Positions 1-11,046 of a stretch of 64,000 bases of DNA are shown in pieces. The notes under the pieces are model-generated. The model did not search any database. It worked only from the letters and a program-made list of their open reading frames with translations, and was not told the DNA's origin. The stretch lies in NCBI RefSeq assembly GCF_013337285.1, contig NZ_SUPW01000007.1, positions 1-64,000 of the forward strand, written 5' to 3'. The first letter of the stretch is position 1, and each line of letters begins with the position of its first letter. The position numbers and the translations under genes are program-made. Source of the DNA: Agrobacterium tumefaciens. Its GTDB lineage: Bacteria; Pseudomonadota; Alphaproteobacteria; Rhizobiales; Rhizobiaceae.

Positions 1-399
1 CGCCGCCCTCGTTCAGTGAGCGGACTTATAAGAGATCACCCGCAAACAAGTCAACAGCCCAAATCACAAAAAATAAGAAAATCAGGCAAACTATTGAATT
101 TAAAATATAATTTTCATTTTCAGTCACTACCCGATGCAAAAGGCGCCGCCGCGCTGCCGGTTTTGCACAGGAGAACAGAGCCCGCGACATCAAGGCGAGC
201 CCCGCGCCTTCTTTTGGCCCGGTTCCTCGCTAATTGCTTTGCCAACGAAGCGTTAATGCGGGCATGCGTGCGCGTGTCCTTATGTAGGCCGTTGCGACAT
301 ATCTTTCGATGCGTCGATCAATTTGACTCATGGCTTTGAAAGTTGCACACCTTCGCCTGAAGTTTCTGGAGAGCGCATGACCGACGGGGCACAGCTGGT
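1..399. other. Intergenic region upstream of the M23 peptidase gene
   Basis: Apart from the leftward promoter and its A/T-rich upstream tract, I see no gene here. The rightward half must carry the promoter of the peptidase gene. TTGACT at 319-324 is a possible -35 box, without a convincing -10. A short reading frame (377-403) overlaps the peptidase start. Confidence 0.5.
25..54 (-). promoter_or_regulatory. Strong sigma-70 promoter, stable-RNA type, firing leftward out of the window
   Basis: Read on the minus strand there is TTGACT (49-54) and a TATAAG/TTATAA -10 box (25-31) with 17-18 bp between them. Just upstream lies a long A/T-rich tract (about 64-125) that resembles an UP element. Transcription would start near position 15-20 and leave the window at once. 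Near-consensus boxes with an UP-like tract are typical of rRNA or tRNA operons in Rhizobiaceae, so a stable-RNA operon just beyond the left edge is the best guess. The RNA itself is not in view. Confidence 0.55.
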
Positions 400-403
400 A
401 TGA
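377..403 (+). CDS. Eight-codon upstream ORF overlapping the M23 peptidase start
   Basis: ATG at 377 opens an 8-codon frame (MTDGAQLV) whose TGA (401-403) overlaps the ATG at 400 of the peptidase gene (GTATGA). It is preceded by TGGAGAG about 5 bases away. That looks like a better ribosome-binding site than anything directly in front of the ATG at 400. It could couple peptidase translation to a short leader. Whether it is translated is unknown. Confidence 0.3.
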   Translation: MTDGAQLV

Positions 404-2346
404 CTGCGGATCGTAATGTGATCCGGTCGCTAGGCACGGAACCGCCAATTCTGGCGGAAGGGCGCCGTGCACCCGATCGTCGCGAAATTTCGCTGCGATG
501 GCTCTCCGGTACATTCCTGACCGGCATCACTTCTTCCATATTGATGGGTGTGGCTCTTTTTGCAGCCCTGGACGGTCGCCAGCAGCTCGCCATTCCCGCC
601 GAGGCCTTCGCCAAGGCGGACATGGGTAACAATGCGACGGAAGCGGCGCGGCGCGGCACGCGCCTTATCGCCCCGAATATCGCGGCCCGGCCATCCGACC
701 GGTCGATCATGGAAGTCTCGACCGTCATCAATGAAGGCGACAAGGAAGTGGTCCGCAAGGTTCCCTTCTCTCACGTCAAAATTCCCCTGGCGGCGAATTA
801 CGCCAAGCAGGATGACTATCCCGCCTTCGATCCCCTGAACATTTTCGCGAGCAACGACGACAAGGACGCCGCGGCGCCGGCGCCGAGCCGTACGGGAACG
901 ATCTACGGCTCCGAGGTTGAATCCGAAGTCAGCCTGAAGACCGTGGCCTTTCCCGTCCAGCACTCCAAATACGCCTTTGCCGGCTCCTTGAGTTTCGACG
1001 AGGTCGAGGAAGCGGTACGCTCGAACGGCTCGATCCTGACGGATGGCAACGAGCAGCTTGCTGCGCTTTATTACATCGACCCGCGCCGCTTCGATAATGA
1101 TGAAGGCGATGTGGATATCACGGCCGGCCTCGCGGCCCGTGTCGTCGAGCAGAATATGTCGGTTTCAACCCCGCAATCCGCCTCAGTGCCGGTCAAGGAA
1201 TATGCCGACGACGTGATCCCTGCCCGCCAGACCGAGACAATCGAGGCCGCTTTGTTCGGTGCGGGTTACTCCAAGGCACAATCATCGGAGATCGCCGGGC
1301 TGCTGTCACCGCAACTCCAGTCGAACAATGTTGAAAGCGGCGACGTGCTGCGTGTCGGCATTATTCAGGAAGACGAAAAAAGCGATATCGTGCGCGTCAG
1401 CCTTTATCGCAAGGGCCGCCATATGGTCACCATGGCCGTCGATGACCGGAAAAACTTCATCAAGGCCAGCGAACCGCCGAAACTCGACGCGGTCGCGACT
1501 GCCTTTGACAGCACGCCTGCACCAGCGGCCGGTCGCGACCTGCCGAGCGTCTATGACGGTGTCTACCGCGCCGCTCTCGCTTATGGCATGAACCAGAGCA
1601 TGGTTTCGCAACTTATCAAGCTTCTGGCCAGCAGCGTCGATTTTCAGGCGCAGCTCAAACCGGCGGATACGCTGGAAGCCTTCTTCTCCGTGGAAGATGC
1701 CGACGGCAAGGCGACCGACAAGTCGGAACTGCTCTACGTCAATGCCAAGTTCGGCGACAACGAGACGCGTTTTTACCGGTTCCAGAACCCTGATGACAAC
1801 AGCATCGATTATTTCGACGAAAACGGTAAAAGCATCCGGCAATTCCTGTTGCGCAACCCTGTTCCGAACGGCCGCATGACATCCGGTTTCGGCATGCGCC
1901 GTCACCCGGTTCTAAAATTCAGCCGCATGCACACCGGCACCGACTGGGCCGCCGCCCGCGGCACGCCGATCATCGCGACCGGCAACGGCACTGTCGAGAA
2001 AGCAGGCTGGGCCTCCGGTTACGGCAACCAGACCCTGCTTCGCCACGCCAATGGCTATGTTTCCTCCTATAATCACCAGAGTGCCATCGCCAAGGGCGTC
2101 ACCGAGGGCTCCAAGGTCCGGCAGGGCCAGGTCATCGGTTATGTCGGATCTACCGGCCTTTCGACCGGCGCCCACCTGCATTACGAACTGATCGTCAACG
2201 GCACGAAAGTGGACGCGATGAAAGTGCGCCTGCCGGGCGGCAAGTCGCTTTCCGGCGATGCGCTCGCACGGTTCTCGGACGAGAGAAAGCGCATCGACAA
2301 TCTTCTCAACATCGAAGACAAGCCAAATCAGGTGGCGAGCCGGTAA
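400..2346 (+). CDS. M23 family metallopeptidase (cell-wall endopeptidase), membrane anchored
   Basis: This 648-residue protein has a short cytoplasmic N-terminus and one membrane segment at about residues 35-60. A long periplasmic linker follows, and a LytM/peptidase M23 domain fills roughly residues 490-610. The zinc ligands are visible as HTGTD and the HLHYE motif. M23 enzymes cut peptidoglycan cross-bridges or activate amidases, so a role in wall remodelling or cell division is expected. The N-terminal stretch with PPILAEGRRAPDRREISLRWL-like composition resembles other rhizobial envelope M23 proteins. It faces clpB across a shared terminator. The start at 400 is weakly supported by its own Shine-Dalgarno and overlaps a small upstream ORF. 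Confidence 0.85.
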   Translation: MTADRNVIRSLGTEPPILAEGRRAPDRREISLRWLSGTFLTGITSSILMGVALFAALDGRQQLAIPAEAFAKADMGNNATEAARRGTRLIAPNIAARPSDRSIMEVSTVINEGDKEVVRKVPFSHVKIPLAANYAKQDDYPAFDPLNIFASNDDKDAAAPAPSRTGTIYGSEVESEVSLKTVAFPVQHSKYAFAGSLSFDEVEEAVRSNGSILTDGNEQLAALYYIDPRRFDNDEGDVDITAGLAARVVEQNMSVSTPQSASVPVKEYADDVIPARQTETIEAALFGAGYSKAQSSEIAGLLSPQLQSNNVESGDVLRVGIIQEDEKSDIVRVSLYRKGRHMVTMAVDDRKNFIKASEPPKLDAVATAFDSTPAPAAGRDLPSVYDGVYRAALAYGMNQSMVSQLIKLLASSVDFQAQLKPADTLEAFFSVEDADGKATDKSELLYVNAKFGDNETRFYRFQNPDDNSIDYFDENGKSIRQFLLRNPVPNGRMTSGFGMRRHPVLKFSRMHTGTDWAAARGTPIIATGNGTVEKAGWASGYGNQTLLRHANGYVSSYNHQSAIAKGVTEGSKVRQGQVIGYVGSTGLSTGAHLHYELIVNGTKVDAMKVRLPGGKSLSGDALARFSDERKRIDNLLNIEDKPNQVASR

Positions 2347-2383
2347 CTCACCTGACGTCGTAGCCTGAAAAATCGGTCAAATA

Positions 2384-2411
2384 AAAAGGGCTCCGTTTCC
2401 GGAGCCCTTTT
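2384..2411. terminator. Bidirectional terminator between M23 peptidase and clpB
   Basis: GGGCTCC and GGAGCCC form a hairpin flanked by an A-run on the left and a T-run on the right. It can therefore serve both convergent genes. Confidence 0.85.
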
Positions 2412-2414
2412 GCT

Positions 2415-5039
2415 TTATGCCGCATCTGCCGTTTCCGTTTCGGCCTCGCTCTTCGGAGGCTTGACCTTGAACAGCAGCCGATCGGTGCCAGACGTCACTT
2501 TGACCCGCGAACCATCGGGGATTTCGCCGCCGAGGATCATTTCGGCAAGCCTGTCCTCAACCGACTTCTGGATCACCCGCTTCAGCGGACGTGCGCCGTA
2601 AGCGGGATCATAGCCCTTGTTGGCGAGCCAGCTGCGGGCATCCTCATCCAGTTCGAGCGAGATCTTGCGATCGCCGAGAAGCGAGACAAGCCGCTTGAGC
2701 TGGATTTCCACGATCGCACCCATCTCGTCGCGCCGCAGGCGGTGGAAGAGGATGATATCGTCGATACGGTTGAGGAATTCCGGCCGGAAGTGCGACCGGA
2801 CCCGCTCCATCACCAACTCGCGAACCGAATCCACATCGTCATTGTCGCCCATCTGCGTCATGAATTCCGAACCGAGGTTCGAGGTCATGATGATGATGGT
2901 GTTCTTGAAATCGACGGTGCGGCCCTGGCCATCCGTCAGGCGGCCATCATCCAGCACCTGCAACAGGACGTTGAAGACGTCCGGATGCGCTTTCTCGATC
3001 TCGTCAAACAGCACCACCTGATAGGGCCGGCGGCGAACGGCTTCGGTCAGGGCACCACCCTCTTCGTAACCGACATAACCCGGAGGTGCACCGATGAGCC
3101 GGGCAACGGAGTGTTTCTCCATATATTCCGACATATCGAGGCGAACCATCGCAGTTTCGTCGTCGAACAGGAAGCGGGCGAGCGACTTCGTCAGCTCGGT
3201 TTTGCCCACACCGGTCGGGCCGAGGAAGATGAACGAGCCGATCGGCCGGTTGGGATCCTGGAGACCGGCACGCGAGCGGCGAACCGCCTTGGACACAGCC
3301 TGTACGGCCTCACCCTGTCCGACAACGGACTTGGCAAGCTCGTCTTCCATGCGCAGCAGCTTTTCGCGCTGACCTTCCAGCATCTTGTCGACGGGAATGC
3401 CGGTCCAGCGAGAAACGATATGGGCGATATTATCAGGCGTCACCACTTCCTGAACCATCGAGCCGCCGCCGCTGCTGTCGCGCGCTTCCGCCGCAGCCAG
3501 TTCCTTTTCAAGGCCCGGAATGATGCCATAGGTCAATTCGCCGGCGCGCTGGAACTGGCCGTTGCGCTGGGCAATCGCCAGTTCGTTGCGGGCGTCGTCC
3601 AGCTGCTTCTTGAGGTCTGCGGCATGGCCAAGCTTCTGCTTTTCTGATTGCCAGCGGGCCGTCAGCGCATCTGCTTTTTCTTCCGTATCGGCCAGCTCAT
3701 CTTCGAGCTTTTTCAGCCGGTCGGCGGAAGACTGGTCAGTCTCCTGCTTGAGGGCCTCGCGCTCGATCTTGAGCTGAATGATGCGGCGGTCCAGTTCGTC
3801 CAGTTCTTCCGGCTTGGAATCCACCTGCATGCGAAGACGCGAAGCGGCCTCGTCCATCAGGTCGATTGCCTTGTCGGGCAGGAACCGGTCGGTAATGTAA
3901 CGGTTGGAAAGCGTCGCAGCCGCAACCAGCGCCGAATCCGAGATGCGGACCTTGTGGTGCTGTTCGTATTTTTCCTTCAGACCGCGCAGGATCGAGATCG
4001 TGTCTTCAACGGTCGGTTCATCCACCAGCACGGGCTGGAAACGGCGGGCAAGGGCCGGATCCTTTTCCACGTGTTTGCGATATTCATCGAGCGTGGTGGC
4101 GCCAACGCAATGAAGTTCGCCGCGGGCAAGTGCTGGCTTCAGCAGATTGGAGGCGTCCATCGCCCCATCGGCCTTGCCGGCACCGACCAGCGTGTGCATC
4201 TCATCGATGAACAGGATGATGCCGCCATTTTCGGCCTGCACCTCATTGAGTACGGCCTTCAGACGTTCTTCGAATTCACCGCGATATTTTGCACCGGCAA
4301 TCAGCGCGCCCATATCGAGCGCCATCAGCTTCTTGTCCTTGAGGCTTTCCGGCACATCGCCATTGACGATGCGCAGCGCAAGCCCTTCGGCAATCGCCGT
4401 TTTACCGACGCCGGGTTCGCCGATTAGCACCGGGTTGTTCTTGGTGCGGCGTGACAGCACCTGAATGGTACGGCGGATTTCGTCGTCACGACCGATGACA
4501 GGGTCGAGCCTGCCCTCGCGGGCCTCTTCCGTCAGATCGCGCGCGAATTTCTTCAGCGCGTCAAAACCCTGTTCGGCATTGGAGCTATCGGCCGTACGGC
4601 CCTTGCGGATTTCATTGATGACCTGATTGAGGCCCTGCGCCGTCACGCCCGCCTTCTTCAGCGAAGCCGAAGTGGAAGCAGAGCTTTCAATCGCCAGAGC
4701 CTGCAAAAGGCGCTCGACAGTCACGAAGCTGTCGCCCGCCTTTTTTGCGAGATCTTCAGCAGTCGAGAAAACCTTGGCGAGCGGAGCGGTCAGCGAAAGA
4801 CCACCATTGCCGCCGGAAACCTTGGGCAATTTCGCCAGTGCCGCGTCATTGGCAAGACGCGCTTCTTTCGCGTTGCCACCGGCACGCTCAATCAGCGATG
4901 CTGCCATGCCCTGCTCGTCATCGAGCAAAACCTTGAGAACATGTTCGGCAGAAAACTGCTGGTGATTTTCCGCAAGCGCAAAGGTCTGCGCCGATTGCAG
5001 AAAACCGCGAACACGTTCGGAGTATTTTTCAATATTCAT
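2415..5039 (-). CDS. clpB: ATP-dependent disaggregase ClpB
   Basis: This 874-residue Hsp100 protein resolubilises aggregated proteins together with DnaK. The domain order is standard: Clp N-domain (about 1-150), AAA1 with Walker A GEPGVGKT, a long coiled-coil middle domain (about 410-530), then AAA2 with Walker A GPTGVGKT and a C-terminal ClpB domain. The frame is open 26 codons further upstream, but the start is placed at the ATG (5037-5039) before [14 protein letters not shown] lies at the right distance there, and other ClpB proteins begin the same way. A possible heat-shock (RpoH) promoter lies about 50-80 bases upstream. Confidence 0.97.
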   Translation of the reverse strand: MNIEKYSERVRGFLQSAQTFALAENHQQFSAEHVLKVLLDDEQGMAASLIERAGGNAKEARLANDAALAKLPKVSGGNGGLSLTAPLAKVFSTAEDLAKKAGDSFVTVERLLQALAIESSASTSASLKKAGVTAQGLNQVINEIRKGRTADSSNAEQGFDALKKFARDLTEEAREGRLDPVIGRDDEIRRTIQVLSRRTKNNPVLIGEPGVGKTAIAEGLALRIVNGDVPESLKDKKLMALDMGALIAGAKYRGEFEERLKAVLNEVQAENGGIILFIDEMHTLVGAGKADGAMDASNLLKPALARGELHCVGATTLDEYRKHVEKDPALARRFQPVLVDEPTVEDTISILRGLKEKYEQHHKVRISDSALVAAATLSNRYITDRFLPDKAIDLMDEAASRLRMQVDSKPEELDELDRRIIQLKIEREALKQETDQSSADRLKKLEDELADTEEKADALTARWQSEKQKLGHAADLKKQLDDARNELAIAQRNGQFQRAGELTYGIIPGLEKELAAAEARDSSGGGSMVQEVVTPDNIAHIVSRWTGIPVDKMLEGQREKLLRMEDELAKSVVGQGEAVQAVSKAVRRSRAGLQDPNRPIGSFIFLGPTGVGKTELTKSLARFLFDDETAMVRLDMSEYMEKHSVARLIGAPPGYVGYEEGGALTEAVRRRPYQVVLFDEIEKAHPDVFNVLLQVLDDGRLTDGQGRTVDFKNTIIIMTSNLGSEFMTQMGDNDDVDSVRELVMERVRSHFRPEFLNRIDDIILFHRLRRDEMGAIVEIQLKRLVSLLGDRKISLELDEDARSWLANKGYDPAYGARPLKRVIQKSVEDRLAEMILGGEIPDGSRVKVTSGTDRLLFKVKPPKSEAETETADAA

Positions 5040-5089
5040 AGTCGAACCTCCATTGACCGGCCCGCCCGCTTTCGGCACGGCTCCGGGTG

Positions 5090-5118
5090 TTAGGGTTGAG
5101 GCTCCCTCAAAAGGCAAG
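5090..5118 (-). promoter_or_regulatory. Candidate RpoH (heat-shock) promoter of clpB
   Basis: On the minus strand CTTGCC (5113-5118) is followed after 17 bases by CCCTAA (5090-5095), about 50 bases before the clpB start. The CTTG -35 core fits alphaproteobacterial RpoH promoters, and clpB is a classic RpoH target. The -10 match is only partial. Confidence 0.4.
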
Positions 5119-5352
5119 CCCCGCTACGACAGCCGTGTTTAAAGGATTTCACGATCGCCGCCTCTCGAAGGTCGGTTGCCGGCGAATGCGGCTTCCGTCC
5201 TTCCTGCACGAATATGGGAGGCATTTTCATCGGTTTAAAGGGGCGTAAAACCGCCGTTCGGGAAATTTTCGCCTGTTTTGACAGACATCAGCTTCGTGTC
5301 ACGCATCCGCCCTCTTCGCCGACGGGTTCCTCCCCATATGAACGCCAAAAAC
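5119..5352. other. Intergenic region between clpB and the DUF4167 gene
   Basis: No gene is supported here. It lies upstream of the clpB promoter candidate and downstream of the DUF4167 gene. Reading frames crossing it lack ribosome-binding sites and resemble no known protein. Confidence 0.5.
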
Positions 5353-5380
5353 AAAAAACTCCGGCAAGCCGGAGTTTTTC
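5353..5380 (-). terminator. Terminator of the DUF4167 gene
   Basis: ACTCCGG-CAAG-CCGGAGT hairpin flanked by A and T runs, about 50 bases past the DUF4167 stop codon. The T-run exists on both strands, but only the minus-strand gene ends here. Confidence 0.75.
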
Positions 5381-5429
5381 AATCGCGTGTTCGGCCGCGT
5401 GTTTGGCGCGGTCTGTTTGAAATCCCTGC

Positions 5430-6233
5430 TTATTCAGCAGCGTTTTCAAGGGGGGCCGGTGTTGCGTCTTCGCCGGCTGGCGCTTCTTCACCTTCGGCAC
5501 CTTCCGCCGCTGCGGCACGGCGCGGGCGACGCGGGCGCGGGGTCGTGGCACGACGGGGCTTTGGCGCACGTTCGGTCGCGGGCGCTTCCGACTGCTGCTG
5601 CTCTTCCTCGACGGCCACTTCCATGGGCGTACCTTCGATGACGGGCTGCGGCGCCTGGCTGGCGTCGTAAACCGGCGGCTGCTGTTCGGACGAGACCTGC
5701 GGCTGGCGCGGCTGACGTTCCTGCCGCTCACGGCGGTCCGGACGTTCGCGACGTTCCTGGCGTGGCTCGCTCCGTTCAGGGCGCTCCTGGCGCTCCGGCT
5801 GCTGGACGCGCTCTACCTGTTCGGAATGCTGCTGCGGTGCAACGAAGCCGTCGTCGCCATCGTTTCCATCCATATCGTCGGCATCCGCGTCGGCGGCATT
5901 GTATTCACCGCGATCGTCGCGCTGGAACCGTTCCTGCATCTGGGCCTGAGCCGTGGCAATGATGCGGTTGTAATGCTCCGCGTGCTGCAGATAGTTTTCC
6001 GCGATCACACGGTCACCGGAACTCTGCGCGTCCCGGGCAAGGGCAGCGTATTTTTCCGCTATATGCTGGGCTGTACCGCGAATCTTAACATCGGGGCCGG
6101 AACTGTCATAAGTCCTGGTGAGCGGGTTACCGCCCTTGCGGTTAAAGTTGTTGTTACCGCCACCATTGTTATTGTTGTTATTATTGTTGCTTCCACGCCC
6201 CCGGCCGCGCTTGTTTTGCTGTCCTGGCCTCAT
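5430..6233 (-). CDS. DUF4167 domain-containing protein
   Basis: This 267-residue protein starts with a basic, glycine/arginine-rich stretch and a run of asparagines. A short conserved helical domain follows (about residues 40-110, containing RGTAQHIAEKYAALARDA and ENYLQHAEHYNRI). The rest is a long disordered tail rich in Arg, Glu and Gln. This is the layout of DUF4167 proteins, which are widespread in Rhizobiales next to prfA/prmC; their function is not established. Basic disordered ends around a small helical core suggest RNA or ribosome association, which is inference. The ATG at 6233 is preferred over one 16 codons upstream because AGGTGAG lies in front of it. Confidence 0.85.
   Translation of the reverse strand: MRPGQQNKRGRGRGSNNNNNNNNGGGNNNFNRKGGNPLTRTYDSSGPDVKIRGTAQHIAEKYAALARDAQSSGDRVIAENYLQHAEHYNRIIATAQAQMQERFQRDDRGEYNAADADADDMDGNDGDDGFVAPQQHSEQVERVQQPERQERPERSEPRQERRERPDRRERQERQPRQPQVSSEQQPPVYDASQAPQPVIEGTPMEVAVEEEQQQSEAPATERAPKPRRATTPRPRRPRRAAAAEGAEGEEAPAGEDATPAPLENAAE
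6165..6189 (-). repeat. Low-complexity asparagine-codon run in the DUF4167 gene
   Basis: A mix of AAT and AAC codons encodes eight consecutive asparagines near the N-terminus. Such a tract is prone to length change between strains. Confidence 0.8.
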
Positions 6234-6628
6234 CAATTGCTCACCTGAATTCTGTTTTGCTGACAATCTGGTTATTTTCATGCAATTCCGGACGGAAAAC
6301 CGCTGGAAATTTTTCCTGAAATTGTTCCGTCACGCGTCCCGCCGAAGATAACCCCGGACAAAACCTCGCGTGTGACGACCGGTCGCGCAAATGCTGCACC
6401 GAGCCGCCTGCGAACAAAGTTTACTGATTCACATGCCGGAAACGCCCAGCCTTTCAGGGCTCTCAAAAGAACCCGCTTCGGGACTGACCCATACCCTGAC
6501 GAATCTGCGTTCGTCCTCAGCCACCCTGCATGTGGCCGCAAACTATCCCGCTTCCCGCGGAAATCCAAGCCTTTTCTTTTGCTGTGCAAAATATCCTTGC
6601 AAAAAATCCGCCGCCATATCGCGAAGAA
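6234..6628. other. 395-bp intergenic region between prmC and the DUF4167 gene
   Basis: A 103-codon minus-strand frame (6278-6589) exists, but it has no good ribosome-binding site and resembles no protein I know. The stretch may be a long 5' leader of the DUF4167 mRNA. Several GC-rich inverted segments could fold, but I recognise no known RNA family. Confidence 0.4.
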
Positions 6629-7491
6629 CTATCTCCGGAAGATCAAAACTCTGTCGTTGCCGCCATAATCCTTCACGGCGTCTACAAGAGAGAAACCGTT
6701 GGAAGCAAATATGTCGGAAACATCAAGCCTTTGATCGAAACCGATCTCTACACCAACGATCCCGTTTTCCACAAGAAATCGGCCTGCGTCGGCAGCAATA
6801 AGGCGGTACGGTGCAAGGCCGTCCTGACCTCCGTCCAGCGCCGCCATCGGATCGTGATGACGAACCTCTCGGTCGAGCGTTGTAACGATATCGCTTCTTA
6901 TATAAGGCGGATTCGACACAATTATGTCAAAGCGGCCGGAGATTTTCTCAAACCAGTCGCTATGCCTGATCTCGAAACGCGCTTCGAGCCCGTTTCGGGA
7001 CGCGTTTCTGGCAGCTGTCTCCAGCGCATCAGCGGAAATATCACTGCCGACACCCGTCACCTCCGGGCATTCCTTCAAAAGCGCCAGACAGATCGCACCC
7101 GTGCCCGTGCCTAAATCCAGAATGCGGGCGCTACCCTTTTGGGAAACCGCCTCTTTTAACGCCGGCAAAAGCGTGTCGACGAGAACCTCCGTATCCGGGC
7201 GGGGTTCGAGCGTCTCCTTCGACAACAGAAGATCGAGGCCATGAAACTCCCGGTGACCGAGGATGCGATGGACCGGCTCTCCCCCCGCCCGCCTTTCGAT
7301 CATGACGGCGATGCGGGCCTGCTCTTCCTGCGTAATGGGCCTGTCAGGCTTCATCACGAAATCGGTCAGTGAAAAGGCGATAACCTCTGCGATCAACAGG
7401 CGCGCATCGAGAAGCGGATCGGCAACACCGGCCGCCTGCAGCCGTTTGCGGGCGGCGGCAAGTTCTACCGAAACGGTTCCCTCAGCGCCGC

Positions 7492-7495
<4 letters not shown>
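6629..7495 (-). CDS. prmC: Peptide chain release factor N5-glutamine methyltransferase PrmC
   Basis: This 288-residue SAM-dependent enzyme methylates the glutamine of the GGQ loop in release factors, raising termination efficiency. It has an N-terminal helical domain that docks the release factor. The methyltransferase fold follows, with the glycine motif [13 protein letters not shown] and the catalytic NPPY motif ([10 protein letters not shown]). Its start overlaps the prfA stop by four bases, so enzyme and substrate are translationally coupled. Confidence 0.96.
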
Positions 7496-8574
<1,079 letters not shown>

Positions 8575-8602
8575 CAGTCACTCCGATAATGAAATAAGTC
8601 TT

Positions 8603-10870
8603 TTAAATGGGAATGGAATGCGCTGCAGCAAAGCGTAACAACACCTCGCGCCCGCTTTCCAGCGAATTATGATCGTCAAGCGCAGCATTCAGCTCGTCGG
8701 CAAGGCGCGCGGCGTCCAGCCCGAGCAGCATGGCCTTGACCGGACCGATTGCCGTCGGCGACATGGAGATCGACCGGAAACCGAGACCGATCAGCGCCAT
8801 GGCAGTCAGCGGCTTGCCCGCCATCTCACCGCATAGCGTGACCGATGTGTGGTGCTTTTCGCCGGCGCGAACAATATCACGCAGAATGCGCAGGAACGGC
8901 TTGCCGAGATTGTCGAAACGATCCGAAACCCGGGCATTGCCACGATCGACCGCCATGGAAAACTGGAACAGGTCGTTTGACCCCACGGAAACGAAATCCA
9001 CCTCCTGCATCAGCTCGTCGAGCTGCCACATCAAGGACGGCACTTCCAGCATCGCGCCGAATTGCAGCTTTTTCGGCAGCGCATGGCTGAATTTCGAAAG
9101 ATGCTGCACTTCCTTCTGCAGAAGATCGCGTGCGGCCCGGATTTCGGATACCTCGGTCACCATCGGCAACATCATGCGCAGTTCCGCTCCGGACGCGGCG
9201 CGCAGCAGCGCGCGCATCTGTGTGCGCATCAGGCCCGGCCGGTCGAGCGACAGGCGGATCGCCCGCCAGCCCAGCGCCGGGTTTTCCTCTTCCTGGCCCC
9301 GCATATAGGAGACGACCTTGTCGCCGCCGATATCGAGCGTGCGGAAGGTGACGCTCTTGCCCTTGGCCTGCCGCAGAACCGAGCGGTAGAAAGCCTCCTG
9401 CTCCTCGCCCTTCGGCATGTTGGACGCGATCATGAATTGCAGCTCGGTGCGGAACAGGCCGATGCCATCGGCACCGGATTCCTCGAGCTGCGGCAGATCG
9501 ACCAAGAGGCCCGCATTCATCTTGAGGTTGACCTTCTGGCCATCCTTGGTAATCGGCTCGACATTGCGCAGCGCGCGGAACTGCTCCTGCCGCTTGGCAC
9601 GCAGGCGAACTTTTTCCTCATAGGCGCGCTGCAAATCCGACATCGGCCGCAGATGCACCTGGCCGTCATCACCATCGATGATGATCGGATCGTTATTTTC
9701 CGCCAGCGCGACGATACCGGCCGCCTGGCCGATGATCGGAATACCCATGGCGCGCGCCACGATGACGACGTGACTCGTCACCGCCCCGTCTTCGAGCACC
9801 AGACCGCGCAGTTTCTCACGCGGGTAATCCAGTAATTCGGCAGCACCCATGGCGCGTGCCAGAACGATGGCGTCCAGCGGAAAATCCAGCTCCGGGCTGC
9901 GACCGCCGAAACCGATCAGCTGGCGCAGCAGCCGGTTGGCGAGATCGTCGAAATCATGCATGCGCTCGCGCAGATAAGGATCGGTCAGGCGCATCATGCG
10001 CGCCTTGGTGTCGCTCTGCACCTTCTCGACCGCCGCTTCGGCCGTCAGGCCGTTGCGGATCGCCTCTTCCATGCGCCGCACCCACCCCTGATCGTGGGCG
10101 AACATGCGATAGGTTTCCAGAACCTCGCGGTGCTCACCTTCAGTCGGCACGTCGCGGCGCTGCAACATGTCATCGATCGACAGGCGCAGCGAACCGATGG
10201 CGTCGGCAAGACGCAGGATTTCCGTATCCGCGTCCTCGTTCAAGAGATTGGTGACGACAATGCGGGGATCGTGCAGCACGACGTGGCCAAGACCGATGCC
10301 TTCACCGTAACCGTCGCCATCGATGGAGACGGCACGCGTCAGGTCCAGCTCCACGCCGGGGCGGGTGATCTTTTTCAACTCGCCGCTCGCCACTATTTCA
10401 GCGATAAGCATCGCGGTTGTCTCAAGCGCTTCAACTTCATCCTCCCGGTATGTTCGGCTGACCTTGTTCTGAACCACAAGAACGCCAAGAGTGCGACCGG
10501 AACGCAAAATCGGCACGCCGAGGAAGGAATGATAAATTTCCTCACCGGTTTCAGGAAGATAGCGGAAAGCAGGATGCGCCTGTGCATCGGAAAGATTGAG
10601 CGGCTGAGCGGAAGCGGCGATGGTGCCGACAAGACCCTGCCCCATTTTCAACTGGGCAAGATGCACGGCATCCTTGTTAAGACCTTCGGTGGCATAAAGT
10701 TCCAGCACGCTGTCGGAACGCAGCACGTAGACCGAGCAAACCTCTGCCACCATGTTGCTGGCTATCTGACGGACGATCTGGTCCAGGCGGTCCTGCGGCT
10801 CAAGGTGCTCCGCCATCATTTCGCGCAGCCGCTTGAGCAGGACGCGCGGACCTGCAGAAAGGTCTCTCAT
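8603..10870 (-). CDS. ptsP: Phosphoenolpyruvate-protein phosphotransferase PtsP (EI-Ntr)
   Basis: EI-Ntr starts the nitrogen phosphotransferase relay by taking phosphate from PEP and passing it to NPr and then EIIA-Ntr. The 755-residue protein has the EI-Ntr layout: an N-terminal GAF domain (about 20-160), a phosphohistidine domain with the swivelling His at about residue 367 (TSHVVIVAR), and a C-terminal PEP-binding barrel containing VTLCGEMAG. In alphaproteobacteria the relay controls potassium uptake, carbon storage and stringent signalling. It lies downstream of lysC in the usual rhizobial order. Confidence 0.95.
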   Translation of the reverse strand: MRDLSAGPRVLLKRLREMMAEHLEPQDRLDQIVRQIASNMVAEVCSVYVLRSDSVLELYATEGLNKDAVHLAQLKMGQGLVGTIAASAQPLNLSDAQAHPAFRYLPETGEEIYHSFLGVPILRSGRTLGVLVVQNKVSRTYREDEVEALETTAMLIAEIVASGELKKITRPGVELDLTRAVSIDGDGYGEGIGLGHVVLHDPRIVVTNLLNEDADTEILRLADAIGSLRLSIDDMLQRRDVPTEGEHREVLETYRMFAHDQGWVRRMEEAIRNGLTAEAAVEKVQSDTKARMMRLTDPYLRERMHDFDDLANRLLRQLIGFGGRSPELDFPLDAIVLARAMGAAELLDYPREKLRGLVLEDGAVTSHVVIVARAMGIPIIGQAAGIVALAENNDPIIIDGDDGQVHLRPMSDLQRAYEEKVRLRAKRQEQFRALRNVEPITKDGQKVNLKMNAGLLVDLPQLEESGADGIGLFRTELQFMIASNMPKGEEQEAFYRSVLRQAKGKSVTFRTLDIGGDKVVSYMRGQEEENPALGWRAIRLSLDRPGLMRTQMRALLRAASGAELRMMLPMVTEVSEIRAARDLLQKEVQHLSKFSHALPKKLQFGAMLEVPSLMWQLDELMQEVDFVSVGSNDLFQFSMAVDRGNARVSDRFDNLGKPFLRILRDIVRAGEKHHTSVTLCGEMAGKPLTAMALIGLGFRSISMSPTAIGPVKAMLLGLDAARLADELNAALDDHNSLESGREVLLRFAAAHSIPI

Positions 10871-11046
10871 CGCGTTTGCTCCCCGACGCTTCCGATCCGA
10901 ATGTCATAATATTCGAGAATCAAAACGTCATTTAAAAAATTTATAGCGCGAGAAGCGCGTCCCGCAAGGGACACGCTTTCAAGAAACGCCACATCGGAAG
11001 AACGCAACCCCGAAGAATCGGAGCATCGGGAACCGATGTCTCGGGT

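Noticed and set aside
6278-6589. 103-codon minus-strand frame between prmC and the DUF4167 gene
   Set aside because: No ribosome-binding site, no recognisable domain, and it overlaps the DUF4167 upstream region. Kept only as part of the intergenic description.
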